64,000 bases of DNA from Vitrella brassicaformis (lineage: Eukaryota; Sar; Vitrellaceae). The position numbers and the translations under genes were made by a program. The stretch lies in NCBI GenBank assembly GCA_001179505.1, contig CDMY01000238.1, forward strand, positions 62,001 to 126,000, written 5' to 3'. The notes beneath the pieces are model-generated. The model ran no database searches. It was not told where the DNA came from and was given only the letters and a program-made list of their open reading frames with translations. This document shows, piece after piece, positions 20,335-33,447 of this stretch (its first letter is position 1; every line of letters begins with the position of its first letter).

Positions 20335-23300
20335 ATGTCGTTTCTCGCCCGTTCATTTCTGGAAGATCCTCCCCTGGAAGTGCGAGGCCATGCCTTCTCC
20401 GCGTCGCCCACTGACCAGCACACCACAAGAACTAGGCCAAGTGCCGGTCCAGGCCTCACAAATGACCAATTTAACGTACACACAACAAAGATCAGATGAG
20501 CAGATGAGCGCTCGCGTGAGTGTCCGCTTGTCACAGGTCGGAACCATCACGCCTTTTCTTTACGACGAGAGGCAGAGGGGCAGCGCCAACAAGAGCCACA
20601 CCACGGTCGCTGCTGACATAGAGGGCCTTTTCGATGTCAAGACGACAATGGTGCCTGTCTGGTAGGAAAGGAGGGGCACGGTCAAAGCCATCCACACTCA
20701 TTGGTATCACTCTGTGCAGCCGTCGTGTGCTGCGGCGGCCCGAAGATGCGCCGTTTTTCGGCCCGATTCCTCCCCCAGACATGGGCGATGACACGCCGGA
20801 GGGAAGCGCGCGCATCATTGCCTTCCTCTACAAGATGTTCCACCCGTTTGATGAAAGGTATGAGAAGGGAGAATCTAAATGGCGAGCGGTGGTCGATTGT
20901 CTGGTCCTTGTCGCGTGTTGCAGGCCTCATCCGTCGGCCATACTCGGGCCCTATCTGGTCAGGGTGGGCGCGGTGCAGTGGAAACACAGGCCCAGGTGCG
21001 CAGCCAGCCAGCGACAATGGCGTCACTGATCAGCCTATGGTGGTGTTTGGACAGGTGGAAGGAGGAGGATTTGGCGCATCCTATCGGCCGCCTTGTGCGG
21101 TCCCATCTTGTGGAGCGCGGCATCCATCCCCCGCTCCACCTCTACGTGCCGCCCGACAGCGCCCACAACGCCAATATCGCCCTCTCCCCCTATCGCATTC
21201 TCACACCCAAGGACGCCAAGCCCGAGCAAATCAACTGTGCCAGAAGCGGCCATCTTCTCATCAAGATGAACAACACGGACGCCCTTGTTCTCGGCGGGTT
21301 CACCCCTGACGCTCTTGACATGACCCCGGTGTCGGACGAGGCGCCTCCTGCCCCTCCAGCTGTCCCAACTGCGTCGTGCAATGCGCCGACGAGGAGCCAG
21401 GCGGCCACGGGGAGGCGGAAGGAGCAAGTGCTGGATCCAGCTGTGCTGCTGCGGGTGGGGCAGTTCGTCAACCGCAGCGGCTTCAATCCCAGGAACGAGC
21501 CCATCGTCTTTCTGCGGCCCCTGGACGTCCACACGTCGTCCCACTCAGCCCCCGAGCCATCACTTCGCCGGTCGTTTGCGACGGGCACCTACTTCAACGG
21601 CTCGGTTTTCGCCTATGGCGGCAAGGACGCATCCGACCAGCTGACCAACTCATTGCTGGTGTACAAGCCCATCGGCATGCCGCACTGGTCCGTCCAGCCG
21701 GGCCCAAATGGGCAGCTGGACCGGCCGACCGACGTGCATGAAGAGACGCACGGGAGTGACGAGCTGCTGTACCAGAGTGGCCTGAAGGATGGAGTGGCCG
21801 GTGAGTGGGCTGTGTTTGACGTGAGTGAGAGCGGCAGGGTGGGCGGGTCTGGACCTGGGGCGAGATGTGAGGCTCTTGGCTGTCGCATTGGGCCCCTGTG
21901 GATCATCTACTCTGGTTAGTTGAAGGAAACGGGGACACATGGGCACTCACAAGTATTGGCTTGTTCTTGTTTGGTCGGGCTTCCGCGTCGTCAGGTCGCA
22001 AGAAGGGCGATAAGGTCGCTAACGACATGTTTTGCATCAACCTACTCACTCTGCAGTGGTAGAGATCACGCCGCAGAAAGGTCGCCACGGTTACACATTC
22101 CATGATCCTTCCAGGTCATCCGTGGGCATTGAGGGCCTCATTCCCAGCCCGCCCAAACTCCACCACGTCGGCGCTTACCGAATTGGCCCATATGTCGTCT
22201 TCGGCGGTCAGAGCGACATAGACAGCCCTCCCAAGTACAACTCCAAGGACCCCCATCCCTGGTCGTGTGGGCCGGCATTCGAGCTGGCGATGAGGGGTCA
22301 CGAGTGTGTGGCGCGCAACGTGTGGAGCTACAAGGCTGTGAGCAGAGTCAGCGGGCAGGATCTGTTTCCCGCCGATGATCGGTGGGTCGCGCAGCAGTGC
22401 GTGCAGGGCATGACACATGTCGTCGGTAGGGGAGCGAGCCACCGCAAGCAAGACACAGATGCACCTGCGGCAACCAGGTCACTGCCTCATCCTTCCCTCC
22501 TTCAGATGAGTGCTTCCTGACGCTCGAGTACAGACCGTTCTCCATCCTCCACCCCAACCCGCCTGAGTGGTCTTCGCATTCGCAGCTGTACCGGGAGGAC
22601 ACCGTGCCGACAGTGCCTGTGGCGTCACCCCTGGACATGGACTGGGATGCAGATGGGTCAACGAGGCGAGTCGGGGTCAGGCCATGTGTGCCGCTGCTGT
22701 CATACTCGCAGGGTGAGTGAAGGATGGGGGGCGCAGACGCACTTCTGCAGTATATAGTGGTGCCTTTCCTGTTTGCGGTCTGTAGGCAGCCCCCACTTGA
22801 CAGGCGCCTTGGTGACATTCCATCGGGGCACTGACCCAAAAGTGAGTGAGAGAGTCAGCGAGCGCCACAAAACGGCTCACTGCACCTTTGCGGCATCATC
22901 ATTCTCCTGTCTGCAGGATTTCCGAGGCGTTCTCAGTTCGCATGAGCTGCCGTGTGAGAGCCTGTGGACGTCACAGCTTTTCGAGCCGCCAGTGCCGTTC
23001 AACTACCCCCCTGCCTTCTTCCTGCTCGAAATGCAAAGGTGAATAAATACGATGCTGGAGAAACGCCCTGATTGACGCACCCACACAAGTGGTCTGTCCG
23101 CCTGTGTCATGCAGGTTGTTTGATCGAGGCTACTGCGCCGACTATGTGCTTCACGTCGACAAGGGTGACGACGGCGTCCACCTCCACCGGTTTCTCCTCC
23201 CCTCTTCGCTCGCCACCCAGCTCGACTCAGTCTGCCAGCCGTCATCCAACTCGCCGCAGCCCGTCCTGCTCTCATCCCTGCTTCAGGGCACCCCCATCCC

Positions 23301-25636
23301 TCCCGCCCCACCGTCTGTCGACCGGCTCGCGTGCCTCCGGTCTGTGTGCCAGTACCTTTACACCGGCCACTTTGGTCGGATGGAGTGGTGGGCGAAGCTG
23401 CCCCGGCTGCTGTCCACCGGCCCTGCTGATGGGGAGGGCAGGAGCGACACGCAATTCGGGATGCTCTTTGACATGCGGGGCGATCCTGGGGAGGGCATGA
23501 TGACACAGGAGTGTGTGGGCGAGATGGCGAGGCTGGCGGGGTGTCTGGCCCTTGAAGGTGCTGGCGACGCGCTGAAAGGGGTGGTGGTGACGGGCAGCGG
23601 GTGTGCGGCTGGGGCACATGATTCACATGGAGGTCCGTTTGAGGAAGAGAGACAGGACAGGACAGCGTGATAGCACTTGGAGCGCCTGTGTGCAGTGATG
23701 CGTCGAATGTGGGAGCTCCACCGAACTCAGAAGAAATCCGACATCACCATAAAGGTGTGAGGAACTGCGCCATGATTTCGTCGCCGCCTCACGGTCCGCT
23801 CGTCCCCCTCTGTGTGCAGGTTGAGTCGTGTGAGTTCGAGTGTCATCGGGCCGTGTTGTCTTGCCGCAGTCTCTACTTCAACAACATGTTCACTTTGGGA
23901 TTCAGTGAGGCCACCGGAGCCCCAGACGACTGCCCCACAGAGTCGCCCACCAATGGCGGTGAGTAGACACTCGGGGAGGGAGCGAGGGAGGGAGGGTCGG
24001 AGGGAGGGAGCGATAGAGGGATGGGCACACACATGTCGTCTTGGTGCAGACCCCTCTGAGTTCCGCCCGGCGAGTGAGCTGTTCTTGCAGGAGCATGACG
24101 ATCTTGCGTCGAGGAGAGGTGTCAGCGGCGCCTCTTCTGTGCCGCCCTCGTCGGTCACTCTCCAAAGCATCAGGTGGATTTAAAGATGGCACGATCCCAA
24201 ATGGTCTGCAGCACTTTGTTGTACGGTCTGTCGATTCAGTGCGGATGTGTTCGAGCATGTGGTCGCTTTCGCTTACGACCCGCTCCACGGCCCAAACATC
24301 CCACCAGCAATGCTCTCGCAGGTGTTTCAGTCGTATGCTATCATGCACCCGTGCGTATGGCAACACTCGACTGATGTATTGGCCGCCTGGTGTAGGTATT
24401 GGAGCTGAGTCGCTTTCTGGGCATGCCGTCTCTCCAGCGGCTGTGCGAACAGCGCCTCATACAACACATCAACGTCAAAACTGTCATACAGGTATGCACC
24501 ACACACATACCCAGACAGCCAAGAGGCCCATTCGCGCTGGTTCCCTCTTGTCAGATCTTCCATTTCGCCATCGAGATGCGGTGCGCCTTTCTGCTCTACT
24601 TCACGTTGCGCTTCCTGCGAGTCTTCCCTCTCCCGCACAAAGTCAAGACCAGCCCAAGCCTTTGGGAGCACCTGCCCGACGCGGCCCTGCACCACCTCTC
24701 CCACTGGTTTGGAGTCGACCTCGTCATGCTGCGCGACAAGAGACGCGCCAAAGACAGTGGCGAGCCGCGTGACCGTTCTCCTGCCCCTCCTGCTGCTGAT
24801 GGCGAGCAGACGGCAGAGGCCAAGCCTGCTGATGGCGAGAAGAAGGGTGACGAGAAGAAGGGCAAGGGCAAGCGGAAGACAGCCAAGGAGAGGAGGGAGG
24901 AGGAGAGGACGGCCAGGCAGCGCGCCAAGAAGGAGAGGGAGACGGCCTACCTCAAGGACCGATTTCGGCGCGTGACGGACATCCTGTGGATGGAGAGGGA
25001 CGTGCGGGTGCTCTTCCAGGTCCTCACACACGCATACTTCGGGTATCGCGAGAAGGGCGACCCTGGGGTGAGGTACGGCACGGAGGGGGCGAGGATTGGT
25101 GGTCTCACTGCGACGGACGAGGACGAGCCGGACCCATTCGATGAGTACATGGACCGGATGGCTACTGAATGGGACTACACCTACCGCCCTGACCTCGGTG
25201 GGCAGCTGGACACCTACCGGTTTAGGGATTCAGTAGGTCATTTGTGTGCTGTGTGTTTGTTGCAGATGCGGAGTTCCGGCTGTACTATCGCACCTTGGCC
25301 CAGGAGAGTGACCTCCGCTTTCTCCACCCTCCATCGTCTCCCAAATCCCTCTCGGCGTCACCCGTCACGCGATCAGGTCGCCAAGACAGAGCCACCACAG
25401 CATACTGTGTTTTTATTCTGCTCGTGGATCCGTCTCTGTTTGGTGTAGGTTCGGATTTGTGTGTGGATGGGCGCGGTGTGTCGTCAGGTTTAGGTCGTCA
25501 GATATCTGAGCTGATCCGTGACATGCGACACAAGAACCCATTCGACGTGCTCAAAGAGGAGATGCATGACAATGGTGACGACGATGATGATGCGTGTGAG
25601 AGTGACGAAGAGTGTGAGCAAGATAAGTTGACATAG
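20335..25636 (+). CDS. Kelch-repeat protein with two BTB domains (LZTR1-like layout)
   Basis: About 15 exons. Start ATG 20335 (MSFLARSFLEDPPLEVRGHA) joins in phase to VGTITPFLYDERQ. Kelch-type blades are visible as GTYFNGSVFAYGGKD (~21590) and GAYRIGPYVVFGGQSD (~22165), with smaller fragments around them. A first, degenerate BTB follows (DYVLHVDKGDDGVHLHRFLL, ~23140; LRSVCQYLYTGHFGRM, ~23340). A second, better BTB reads KSDITIK / VESCEFECHRAVLSCRSLYFNNMF (~23735-23890) and VFEHVVAFAYDPL...VLELSRFLGMPSLQRLCEQRL (~24250-24460) with a BACK-like helix after it. Then come a Lys/Glu-rich coiled stretch (24840-24960) and an acidic tail ending at 25636. Proteins of this layout are substrate adaptors for Cullin-3 ubiquitin ligases; the role here is inferred from layout. 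Confidence 0.75.
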
Positions 25637-25869
25637 GCCATATGTACGTGCGTCGTCAGGCAGGTTTGGTCAAGTCATGTGATGATTGATTGCATGCGAT
25701 ACGACATAGAGGTGTCCTCAATTCATTGTTCGCCCCATGCACACTGACTTCACTTCAAACTGCCCCGTCCCCCACCCCTGCCCTCGCCGTACACGGCGAC
25801 CAAAAAAGGCGGACACACGCACGCGCACACGCACACAAGCGGAAGAGAGCGACGAGAGGGGGCGGTCGC
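25637..25869. other. Convergent intergenic region
   Basis: Short space between the stop codons of the Kelch/BTB gene and eIF3g. It contains CACGCGCACACGCACAC microsatellite sequence and nothing recognisable as coding. Confidence 0.5.
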
Positions 25870-27459
25870 TCATCCCCTCTTCATCGGCTGGTTGGGCTGG
25901 TTCTCGCGATTGGAAGGCTTGGCCCACTCGACCTGACATAATGAAACCCAGCAGAAGGCGACGTTGCAGAGGTACGTAAGATTGCCATCCGCACACACAG
26001 GAATGCTCACGTTCAGGATGAGGTGGTCATATCCATGTCCATTGAGCCGCTTGATTGCCGCAGCCGCATCGTCCCGCCGCGCGTAGGTCACGAAGGCGAA
26101 GCCCTTGGACTGTCGGCTGTCCTTCTGTTTGGCGAGGAAGATGCGGGAGACCTTGCCGATGGAGCCGAAGAGCTCGCCGAGGTCGGCCTCGCGGACATCC
26201 TCACTCAGGTTGGTCACACGCACGGTGCACTCCTCCTTCTGCTGCTGCTCCTGCACACACAATTATACACAGAACACAGACAATGGATAAACACATGTGT
26301 TGGGCGAGGGTGGTGTGTATGTGTGTGTGCGGCTGACCAGCTGCCTTGCGCCAGCCCTCTGAGAGGGCGGGACGTATTTGCCGGGTTTGCTGGGGTCGCG
26401 AGCGGCCTGCTGGGGGCCGGTGGGGTCCTTGACGTCCACCTTGTCAACGACCTCATCCTGCACACACAGACCAGACATGATGGATGGGATGAGAATCGGT
26501 GTCGGCAAAGCTTCACTCACACGAGTGCTGACCTTTTTCTCTTCCTCGTCTTCCTTCTTCCTATATTTGGCCCAGATGTTCTGCTTGGGCTGCAGGTCGA
26601 ACGCATACCAATCGTCGTCACCCTCCTTCTCTGCACATGCATGCGCACACAGAGACCGGTCAACGGCGCGCTGTGGTGGTGTCGCGGCGCATCGTGTCTG
26701 ACCCTGCATGATGGCCATGTATGCGTTGTTCTGGGGCATCTCGATCTGCAGGTCCTCGTGGTGCGGCACGGTCGTGCTGTCGTCCTCCTGCATACACGTA
26801 CAAGCAATTTGAGCATCTTCTTGCCAGCGTGTGTCTGTGCCTACCCCTCCGGCAAGCGCTCCGAATCTGACGAGGTCCTTACGCGCCTCGACGTTCTTGT
26901 TTAGGCGGTAGCGACGCACTCCAGAACGGATGCGCTTCGTGATCTGAATCAACACACCAAGGAACAGCATCATGCCTTGGCCAGCCATCCGTCTTCCGGT
27001 GCTTTGCCGACCTTGAGTGTCTGGCCCCGGTCATTCACCTCATAGTATGTCACCGTGCGGATACCTGCACACACACCATCAGACACACACACACGTCCAT
27101 GTCAGGTCTCCATGTGCATGTCTGCTGTCTGTCTGTCTGTCTGTCCTTGCAGACTGCATACCGTTCTCGTCAGGCGCAGACTCGAATCGTTCGTTGCGGT
27201 GGTCGCCTCCCCTTAGCAGGATGGGCTCGTCATCGGCCTCATCGGCCCACGCGCGGCGCTCAACTGAACAGGCACACACACACACACACGCACACACACG
27301 TGGGAAGACGAACAATCCGATGTGTCCATGTCTTGAGACAGACATTGCGCTGCAAGCGTCAGCCTGTGGGTGATGTCGTGTCTTCCCTTATCTGCCTCAT
27401 TACCCCTGCCTCGCCCTGTCCTCTCCCCTGGTGCGTCATCGCTCACCTGCTGCTGCCAT
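25870..27459 (-). CDS. eIF3g: Translation initiation factor eIF3 subunit G
   Basis: RNA-binding subunit of eIF3, acting in 40S scanning and reinitiation. Exon 1 is MAAA at 27459, joined in phase 1 to VERRAWADEADDEPILL. Then GIRTVTYYEVNDRGQTLK, ITKRIRSGVRRYRLNKNVEARKDLVRFG (~26945-26870; the family's conserved 'RK-x-W-x-KFG' region), HHEDLQIEMPQN, DDDWYAFDLQPK, and KPGKYVPPSQRAG. A C-terminal RRM follows: RNP2 VRVTNLSED (~26225), RNP1 SKGFAFVTYARRDDAA (~26110), and LILN/VEWAKPS across an intron, ending at 25870. Length and order fit the family fully. Head-to-head with CRIPT, 192 bp apart, so probably a shared promoter. Confidence 0.93.
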
Positions 27460-27651
27460 TGTCGTCGAAGCTTCTCAAAGATTTCGCTTCTTGCTGCCCT
27501 CCAACACGCCTGCAGGCCTCTGTGACTTCCAGTCAGCCCCGGACTTTTGTGCGAGCTTGAGTGCGAGCTTCCTCGAGCAGGGAAAGGAGGAGGAGGGACA
27601 AAGGATTAGAAGGAGCGTCTACGTTTCTTGCTGCTCGTAGCTGTTCGTCCC
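27460..27651. promoter_or_regulatory. Bidirectional promoter between eIF3g and CRIPT
   Basis: Only 192 bases separate the two divergent start codons, so both promoters and both 5' leaders must lie here. The right half is GAGG/GGAGG-rich (27580-27620). No TATA-like element stands out. Confidence 0.5.
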
Positions 27652-28223
27652 ATGGTGTGCGAGAAGTGTCAGAAGAAGCTCTCGAAGCTCGTGACGCCCG
27701 ACGCGTGGAGGGACGGGGCACGCAACACCACCGGAGGAGCAGGTGGGTCGGTCGCGACACAAGCGGACAGGGAATGCCATCGTTCATCGTCTCATCTTTC
27801 GTCGCTCCGTGTCTTGTGTTTCGCCAGATGGTGGGAGGAAGGTGGGAGGCAATGTTTTGACGGACAAGAAGTCCAAATTCAGGTTAGTCCATACTCGCAA
27901 CTGAGAAGGAGACTCAGTTTAATCAAGATGGTTGTGTGTGTCGGTGTGTCTGTGCGGTCAGGGCAAGTCCGTATGGCTTGGCTGCTGGCCACTGTAAGCT
28001 GTGCAAGTCGTCATTACACCAGGCCGGCGTCTACTGCAGCGACTGGTGAGTACCGGCACTCACTGACAGACAATGACAGCACGACCGACAACAGAATCGT
28101 GTGGTCCTGTGTGTGTCCGTGTCTGTGTATGTGTGGTTCTGCAGTGCCCATAAGAAGGGGCGGTGTGCGATGTGCGGCAAGAAGATGGTGGACGTGTCCT
28201 CCCACAACATGGCCCTCACATGA
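27652..28223 (+). CDS. CRIPT: CRIPT (cysteine-rich PDZ-binding protein)
   Basis: Small conserved zinc protein, known in animals to bind PDZ proteins and more recently tied to minor-spliceosome complexes. Four exons join cleanly: MVCEKCQKKLSKLVTPDAW (27652), DGARNTTGGAG; DGRKVGGNVLTDKKSKF; RASPYGLAAGHCKLCKSS and LHQAGVYCSD; then CAHKKGRCAMCGKKMVDVSS to the TGA at 28221-28223. All four CxxC-type pairs (CEKC, CKLC, C-x2-C across the last intron, CAMC) are present and the length (~100 residues) is that of the family. Confidence 0.95.
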
Positions 28224-28900
28224 CGATCGGACGCTGCGAATGGTGGCGCGGCGTCATATCGTGACGGGTGAGCTACCAGCGCAGCAGCGTTGCTCTGGAG
28301 GCGGAATGGCTGACATATCTTTCTTTGGTGTGTCTGCTGGTGCGGTTTGTCTTCAGGTAGCTTTCCTCTTTCTCTTTGCTCTTTCTTTATCGCACCTCTG
28401 TTGCCGACTCCCTCCCTGGGTGTGAAGCGTACCATTCTGTATGCTATGTGCTCGTCTTTCTGCAGCGATATGATTGAGCACCGCTGATTGACATCGTGTT
28501 CACACCCACATCTCACCTGCTGATGTGAGCGGGAATATGATGTGTTGAGCGATGGTCAAATGTTGCCGCAATGGGCGTGCGAGTGTATATGCTGTTGGCT
28601 GGACGAGGCTATCTGCGTCTTTTTGTGTGTGATGGCCGGATGGCCGCACAGTGCATGCGACAGACCAATGTGTGTACAGCCCTGACGGATTCATGATATT
28701 GCATTCACGTGTGCAGAGAGAGGCTCTTGCATCAATACGTACAACCACCAACTCAACGTTGGTTTGTCGACGGTCGGTCTCCATTGCAGGGTTCGGTCTG
28801 CAGGGTTCGGTGCTGGGTTTGGGTTATAGGGCACTCAAACCCGTCACCAGCGCCGGTTTCGCCATCACTCCCTTTCCCCTTTCCGCCTCCCCACCAGGGG
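28224..28900. other. Intergenic region before the Pro-rich gene
   Basis: Contains no recognisable coding region. Frames open from ~28650 on the + strand run into the next gene and may hold its first exon (acceptor-like GTGTGCAG at 28716), including a GFGLQGSVLGLGYR-type stretch of low information. Confidence 0.4.
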
Positions 28901-28902
28901 CT

Positions 28903-30548
28903 TAGAGGCTATCTATCCTTCGCTGATGCCACCATTACGCGCCCTTCTTCCAATCTCGGCGGATGGTTCGCCGCCCATCTCATGAACCGTTCTCCAGGCA
29001 GCTTCACAGAGCCTGCCGACACACTGGACAGCACAGGTTATCCCTTTCCGCCTTTCCCGTCACCCTCTTCTGCTGCTGGTCGTCGCGTCAGACCAGCGGC
29101 TGACAGAACAAGCGCCGAGAGCGGCAGTCCTCCACTGGCTGCTTCACATGGCGGGCATATGGTGAGCACAGCGATAGAAGTGACCACGATGAGTGGCTGT
29201 GCAATTGTTGATGCTTGTGTTGATGTCTGTTGTGAATGGCTCAGGAACGAGGAAAGAAGCGGAGTTTGGGTCCTCTCGACGAGGCAATGGTCGAGACGCG
29301 CTCAGACAAGAGGAGGAGGTGGACGCCCGACATTGAGCCGCCATCCAGCAGTGGAAGCGGTGACGACGAAATCCTCTCGGGGTCAGTAACGAGGCGGGAC
29401 GATCATCTGGACTGAACTGCAGCCAGAGATCACTGTCTGTGACATTTCAGGTCCACAGCGCCTCCATCTGAGTCGGCTCCTCTGCTCTTCGGCCCCTCCC
29501 CTCCCCCTCCCCCGCCCTCCAGCGCCCACAGGCAGCCATCTCCACCTCTCCCCTCACGCCATCTGTTCGAGCCCCCAGTGACGCACCCCTCTGTGCCGCC
29601 GTTCCCCTTCAACAGCCACGGCGATGCCAACAAGAAGTGGCCTCACCGGCCCCCATCGCCTCCTCCCCTCTCGAGCGGATCGTTCTCGTGCGTCAATCCC
29701 CCTGTTCTGGAGGGGCAGCACGACACTGGCGGCCCCATGTTGTCCCGCTATCGGTCGGAGGACCACCATGCGAGCGCTAAGCACGCCAGCGGAGCGCCGC
29801 GGCCACTGGTCCAACAGCAGGCTGATGTTGAGATGCGGCCATCAACGCCGGCCATCCCGCTCCCCTCCCCCCGGCCGTCCCGCTCGACGTCATCGTCCGG
29901 CTCGTCGTCGGGTGCGTCGCCCCAGTTTCGCGGCATGTCGTTGAATCCGCCGCCCGGTCGGCTGCTAGAGCTCGGAGAGAGGGAGGCGGGCCGAGGGGTA
30001 CGGCACTTCTCGCATGCCGCCTCCATGGGTGGTGTGAGCGGCGCCATGACGCAAGAAGAGGTGAGAGAGATGAACGAGGCGACTCTCTTTATTGAGGGAC
30101 TGCAAATCACGCTTTTGTTGGTTCCTCTATCCGTGTTGAGCAGATTCTGCGCGTGCGGCGGGCGCGTAAACGGCCCCGCAAGCACACCCCTCCCCCGTCC
30201 CACCTGGTCCCCCACCTCCCCCACCGTCGCGTACAGGCCACTTCGAGCGCCGCTGCCGGGCCGCCCCAGCCGGCCGGTCGGCTGCCGTGCATCCCCGAGT
30301 TGGACGAGAACGAGGAGGAAGGCAACAACGACACACCGCCAGCTGAGAGGAATGCTGGCGGTGAGAGCGAAGAGAGGCGGGCGGATGGGGATAGCCACGG
30401 CCACGGTCACGGTCACGGGCAAGGAAGCGAGGAGTGCGGGTGTCACCGTGGTGGTCAGCCTGGGACTGGCAGATGTCCAATGGAGCTGTCGCCAGTCGTG
30501 CAGTCGCCCACCGCAGCATCGGCACCCCATCCCCACCCCCCTGCATAA
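28903..30548 (+). CDS. Disordered Pro/Ser-rich protein with basic clusters, unknown
   Basis: Four or more exons in phase: a first exon with RGYLSFADATITRPSS and HLMNRSPGSFTEP (frame open from 28709; nearest ATG 28982); ERGKKRSLGPLDEAMVE with the basic cluster SDKRRRW (29251-29380); a long exon from 29453 (APPSESAPLLFGPSPPPPPP...) rich in Pro, Ser and His; and MTQEEVREMNEATLFIEGL (~30045-30105). The last exon, from ~30146, holds RVRRARKRPRKH, an acidic ELDENEEEG patch and (HG)n, ending at 30548. The basic clusters look like nuclear-localisation signals. No domain recognised. The start is uncertain. Confidence 0.5.
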
Positions 30549-31195
30549 CGATGAACAAGATTACATACATGGCCTCTTTTGCGTTCGAGGGGTGTGCCGT
30601 AGCTACTCTCTCTATCGCTGATGTCAGTGGCTGAGCGAGTGAGTGGAGCGATTTTTCGCGTCATGCATCCTGCAGATGGGTGGCTGTATGAGATATCTAT
30701 CGCTCGGGCTGGGGGGGGAGGGGGTATGCAGAGGAGCGTTCGTACAGTGGATATGCAGACAGCCAGATAGACAGGCGAGTGCTGCTTGCTCCCATGTGGT
30801 GTGGGAGCAAGTGGTGCGAGGCTGTTCATGTTGGTCAGATTGGCCAAAGCGCTCAAAGAGCCAAATGGCACACGTGTACCCATCCATACACACATGCATG
30901 CTGTACAGATACCCATACATCCTTCCACACAGCGAGAGACGAGAGAGAGAGAGAGAGAGCTCTGAACTGATGTGGCAGGAGTAGCCAAACAGGCAGAGAG
31001 GAGAGGAGAGGATGATGAGTGCAGTCGGTGCGTACAGATGTAGTCGGCGGCTGCTGACTGGCTGGCAGCATGGGTGCACTTACTCTGTGGTTGCTGACGT
31101 GTACGTCACAGCGACAAAGATGATTTTTGAGATACGTGAACATGTATGCGTGGACAGAAACATGCTCCACGAGTGTCAGCTGCTGAATGAGTGGG
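30549..31195. other. Intergenic region with G-tract and GA microsatellite
   Basis: Holds a run of G's (GGGCTGGGGGGGGAGGGGG, ~30707-30724), a (GA)n stretch at 30945-30960 and otherwise no supported gene. It lies between the 3' ends of two convergent genes. Confidence 0.45.
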
Positions 31196-33447
31196 TCATT
31201 CTCGATAATACGAACATGAACACACGCTGCGATCAACACCACCCACTGCCACCAGCAATGTCCGCCTGGCTGTGTTGCTCGCCACTCGCTCACTCATTAA
31301 GTGCCTGTCTCGCCTGGACTTTCTGGCCTTCTTAAACCGGCTCTTGCGCACCTCGCACCACCCATCGCCGCCCACACGCACCATCCCCTCCTGCCCTTCC
31401 TTCTCCTTCTGTGTGGTGGACGTGATGGACATGGCACTGTCACTCGACGTCGAACTGAGCTGCGACAGACTCTCATCAGCGTCACGCGACTGAGGCACAC
31501 CCACGCACACGCACCCCAACACCAACAGATGAAGAGACGGATGGCTCTGTGCGTGTGCCGTGCATCGTGTGTGTGGACCTCATCCAGGTGCGATGCGGGG
31601 ACGTCGTGCAGCTTGCGCTTGGGGGAGGCCGACAACCTGAGCAGACACGATCGGATGGATGGCCCCACAAAGAATGGCGGTGTTGTCTGTCGTCCACCTA
31701 CGTGCGTGGCCGGTCTTTGGTGTCGGTATAGGATGTGGTGTTTGGGCTGGTGGAGGTGGAGGTGGGAGGAGGGTCCTGCTCGTGACAACCGATAGCCGAG
31801 TACTGCGACACACACGCAGCCTCGTAGTCGTAATCGTCGAGGACAAGGTCTTCCTGACGTCGCAGGCATTGTACGGAAGAGAGAGAGACGCTCGTCCGTC
31901 TTTGTGATAATCTGCGTACTTGTGTGTCGTTGGTTGGCTGTATGTGAGTGTGTGTTGCATCGTCCGTGTCGCCGATCATGCTCAACAGCCGATGAATCGC
32001 GCGGCTCGTGTAGGGATCCTCCACCGCGCGACCCGACGCCTCAAACGCACACACAGTAGTCTGAAACACAGAACAACCCGCCACACCACACCACACACAG
32101 TCGTGTGCATACCATGCTTATGTCTCCTTTGGCTGTGTGCTGACCTGCCGATCGATGTCAGCCTCGCCACTGTCGTCTTGCTCATCATCCCGTTCCAGGG
32201 TGATGATGGATCTCGACGTCTCGTCGCTGCGCACCAGAACCACACTGCATCCACAAAGACACACAAATGACAAATGGGGGTGAGGTCTCGAGATGTGTGT
32301 GTCGTGTGCCTTTGTGTGTATACGTGTCGTCTTTGGATAGATCCATGGTCCATGAGGTGCCGTCGTCGCATGTCAGCAGATCATCGAAGCTCCTCAGACA
32401 CAAACAGACTTGCTGCAGGAAATCCATCCATCCATCCATCCATTCATCCATGCGGTCGGTGTGTCTTGGAGTGTGGTGTCGGCTGACCGAGTGCATGATA
32501 TCGAGTGTGGGCTCGATGCCCTCCATCCCCTCACGCATACGATAGTCGTGGATGAAACGAACCTGACGCAGGCTCACAGAGACACAGGTAAGCTGCCGCA
32601 AGTGTGTGTTTGCGTGTGTGTACTTTGACGATGTCTGGCACGGCGGATCTGTTGTCGACGCCAATCTCGCCCTCCTCACGCTCCAACTTACTGCATGTAC
32701 CACACACAGACGTACATGCGAGGCGGAACCTTTGTGTGTGAGTGTATTGGTCGCAATAGCACCATCTGACGTAGTCGATGGCTGCCCACACACGAGCAAC
32801 AGTGGAGGGAAGCCATCAAAACACAGGCTGGCCAAGTTGTTTCGGTTGTTTGTTTGCTTGCCTTGCATCTCCTGCTGCCCGTCGCCGATGACGACAGCAC
32901 GCCCCACCACACCGTCCACCTTCTCAAACACCTGAGCAAATGCCTCCTCCTGCACAACCACACACACACAGAGCCGCAAACCAACGAATGAATGATAGAG
33001 TGGTCTGTCGCCCTCACCCTTGCCCCATGCTTTTCTGACCTTCCATGTGTATGGTGTCGTCTTGCCGCTGAAGAGGTCGCGGGCAGAGATGATCTCCACA
33101 CCTTCCTCGATGAGCAGGCCCCACAGCCGCGGCATGAAATCCTGCATGGTGTCCCTGATCCATGGCATTCTGCCGTTGCTGACAATCACCACCACACTGC
33201 GGCAACATCCGCCCAGCCCGCCGTCGCCGCCACAGGCCTTGCTGATGAGGTCCAGGCAGGCGCTCTCGTGGTCGAAGATGGCCGTGGCGAAGCAGCTGTT
33301 GACCTTGTATCGTTTGTCGTACTGCTGCGTGGTCATCCACGATGTGTAGAAGAGCGTGTCGTCATAGTCGAGCAGCCACAGGGTGATGGGGTGTTGCGGA
33401 CGGGCAGCTGGACGGGCAGGGGAGGTGCCGCCAGTGATCTCCGCCAT
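31196..33447 (-). CDS. HAD-superfamily hydrolase-like protein
   Basis: The first exon (ATG 33447; an in-frame extension reaches 33561) reads MAEITGGTSPARP, then LWLLDYDDTLFYTSWM with HAD motif I (DxDxT). Motif II is VVVIVSNGRMPW (Ser), then FSGKTTPYTWKVRKAWG supplies a candidate motif III Lys, and the next exon has VVIGDGQQEM, a motif IV-like GD. Later exons (~32700-31250) carry LEREEGEIGVDN, VRFIHDYRMREGMEGIEPTLDIM and LRSFDDLLTCDDGTSW. The C-terminal part contains SRDADESLSQLSSTSSDS and a basic tail (KSRFKKARKSRRDRH), stopping at 31196. Substrate unknown. Exon limits in 31.5-32.2 kb are approximate. Confidence 0.65.
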
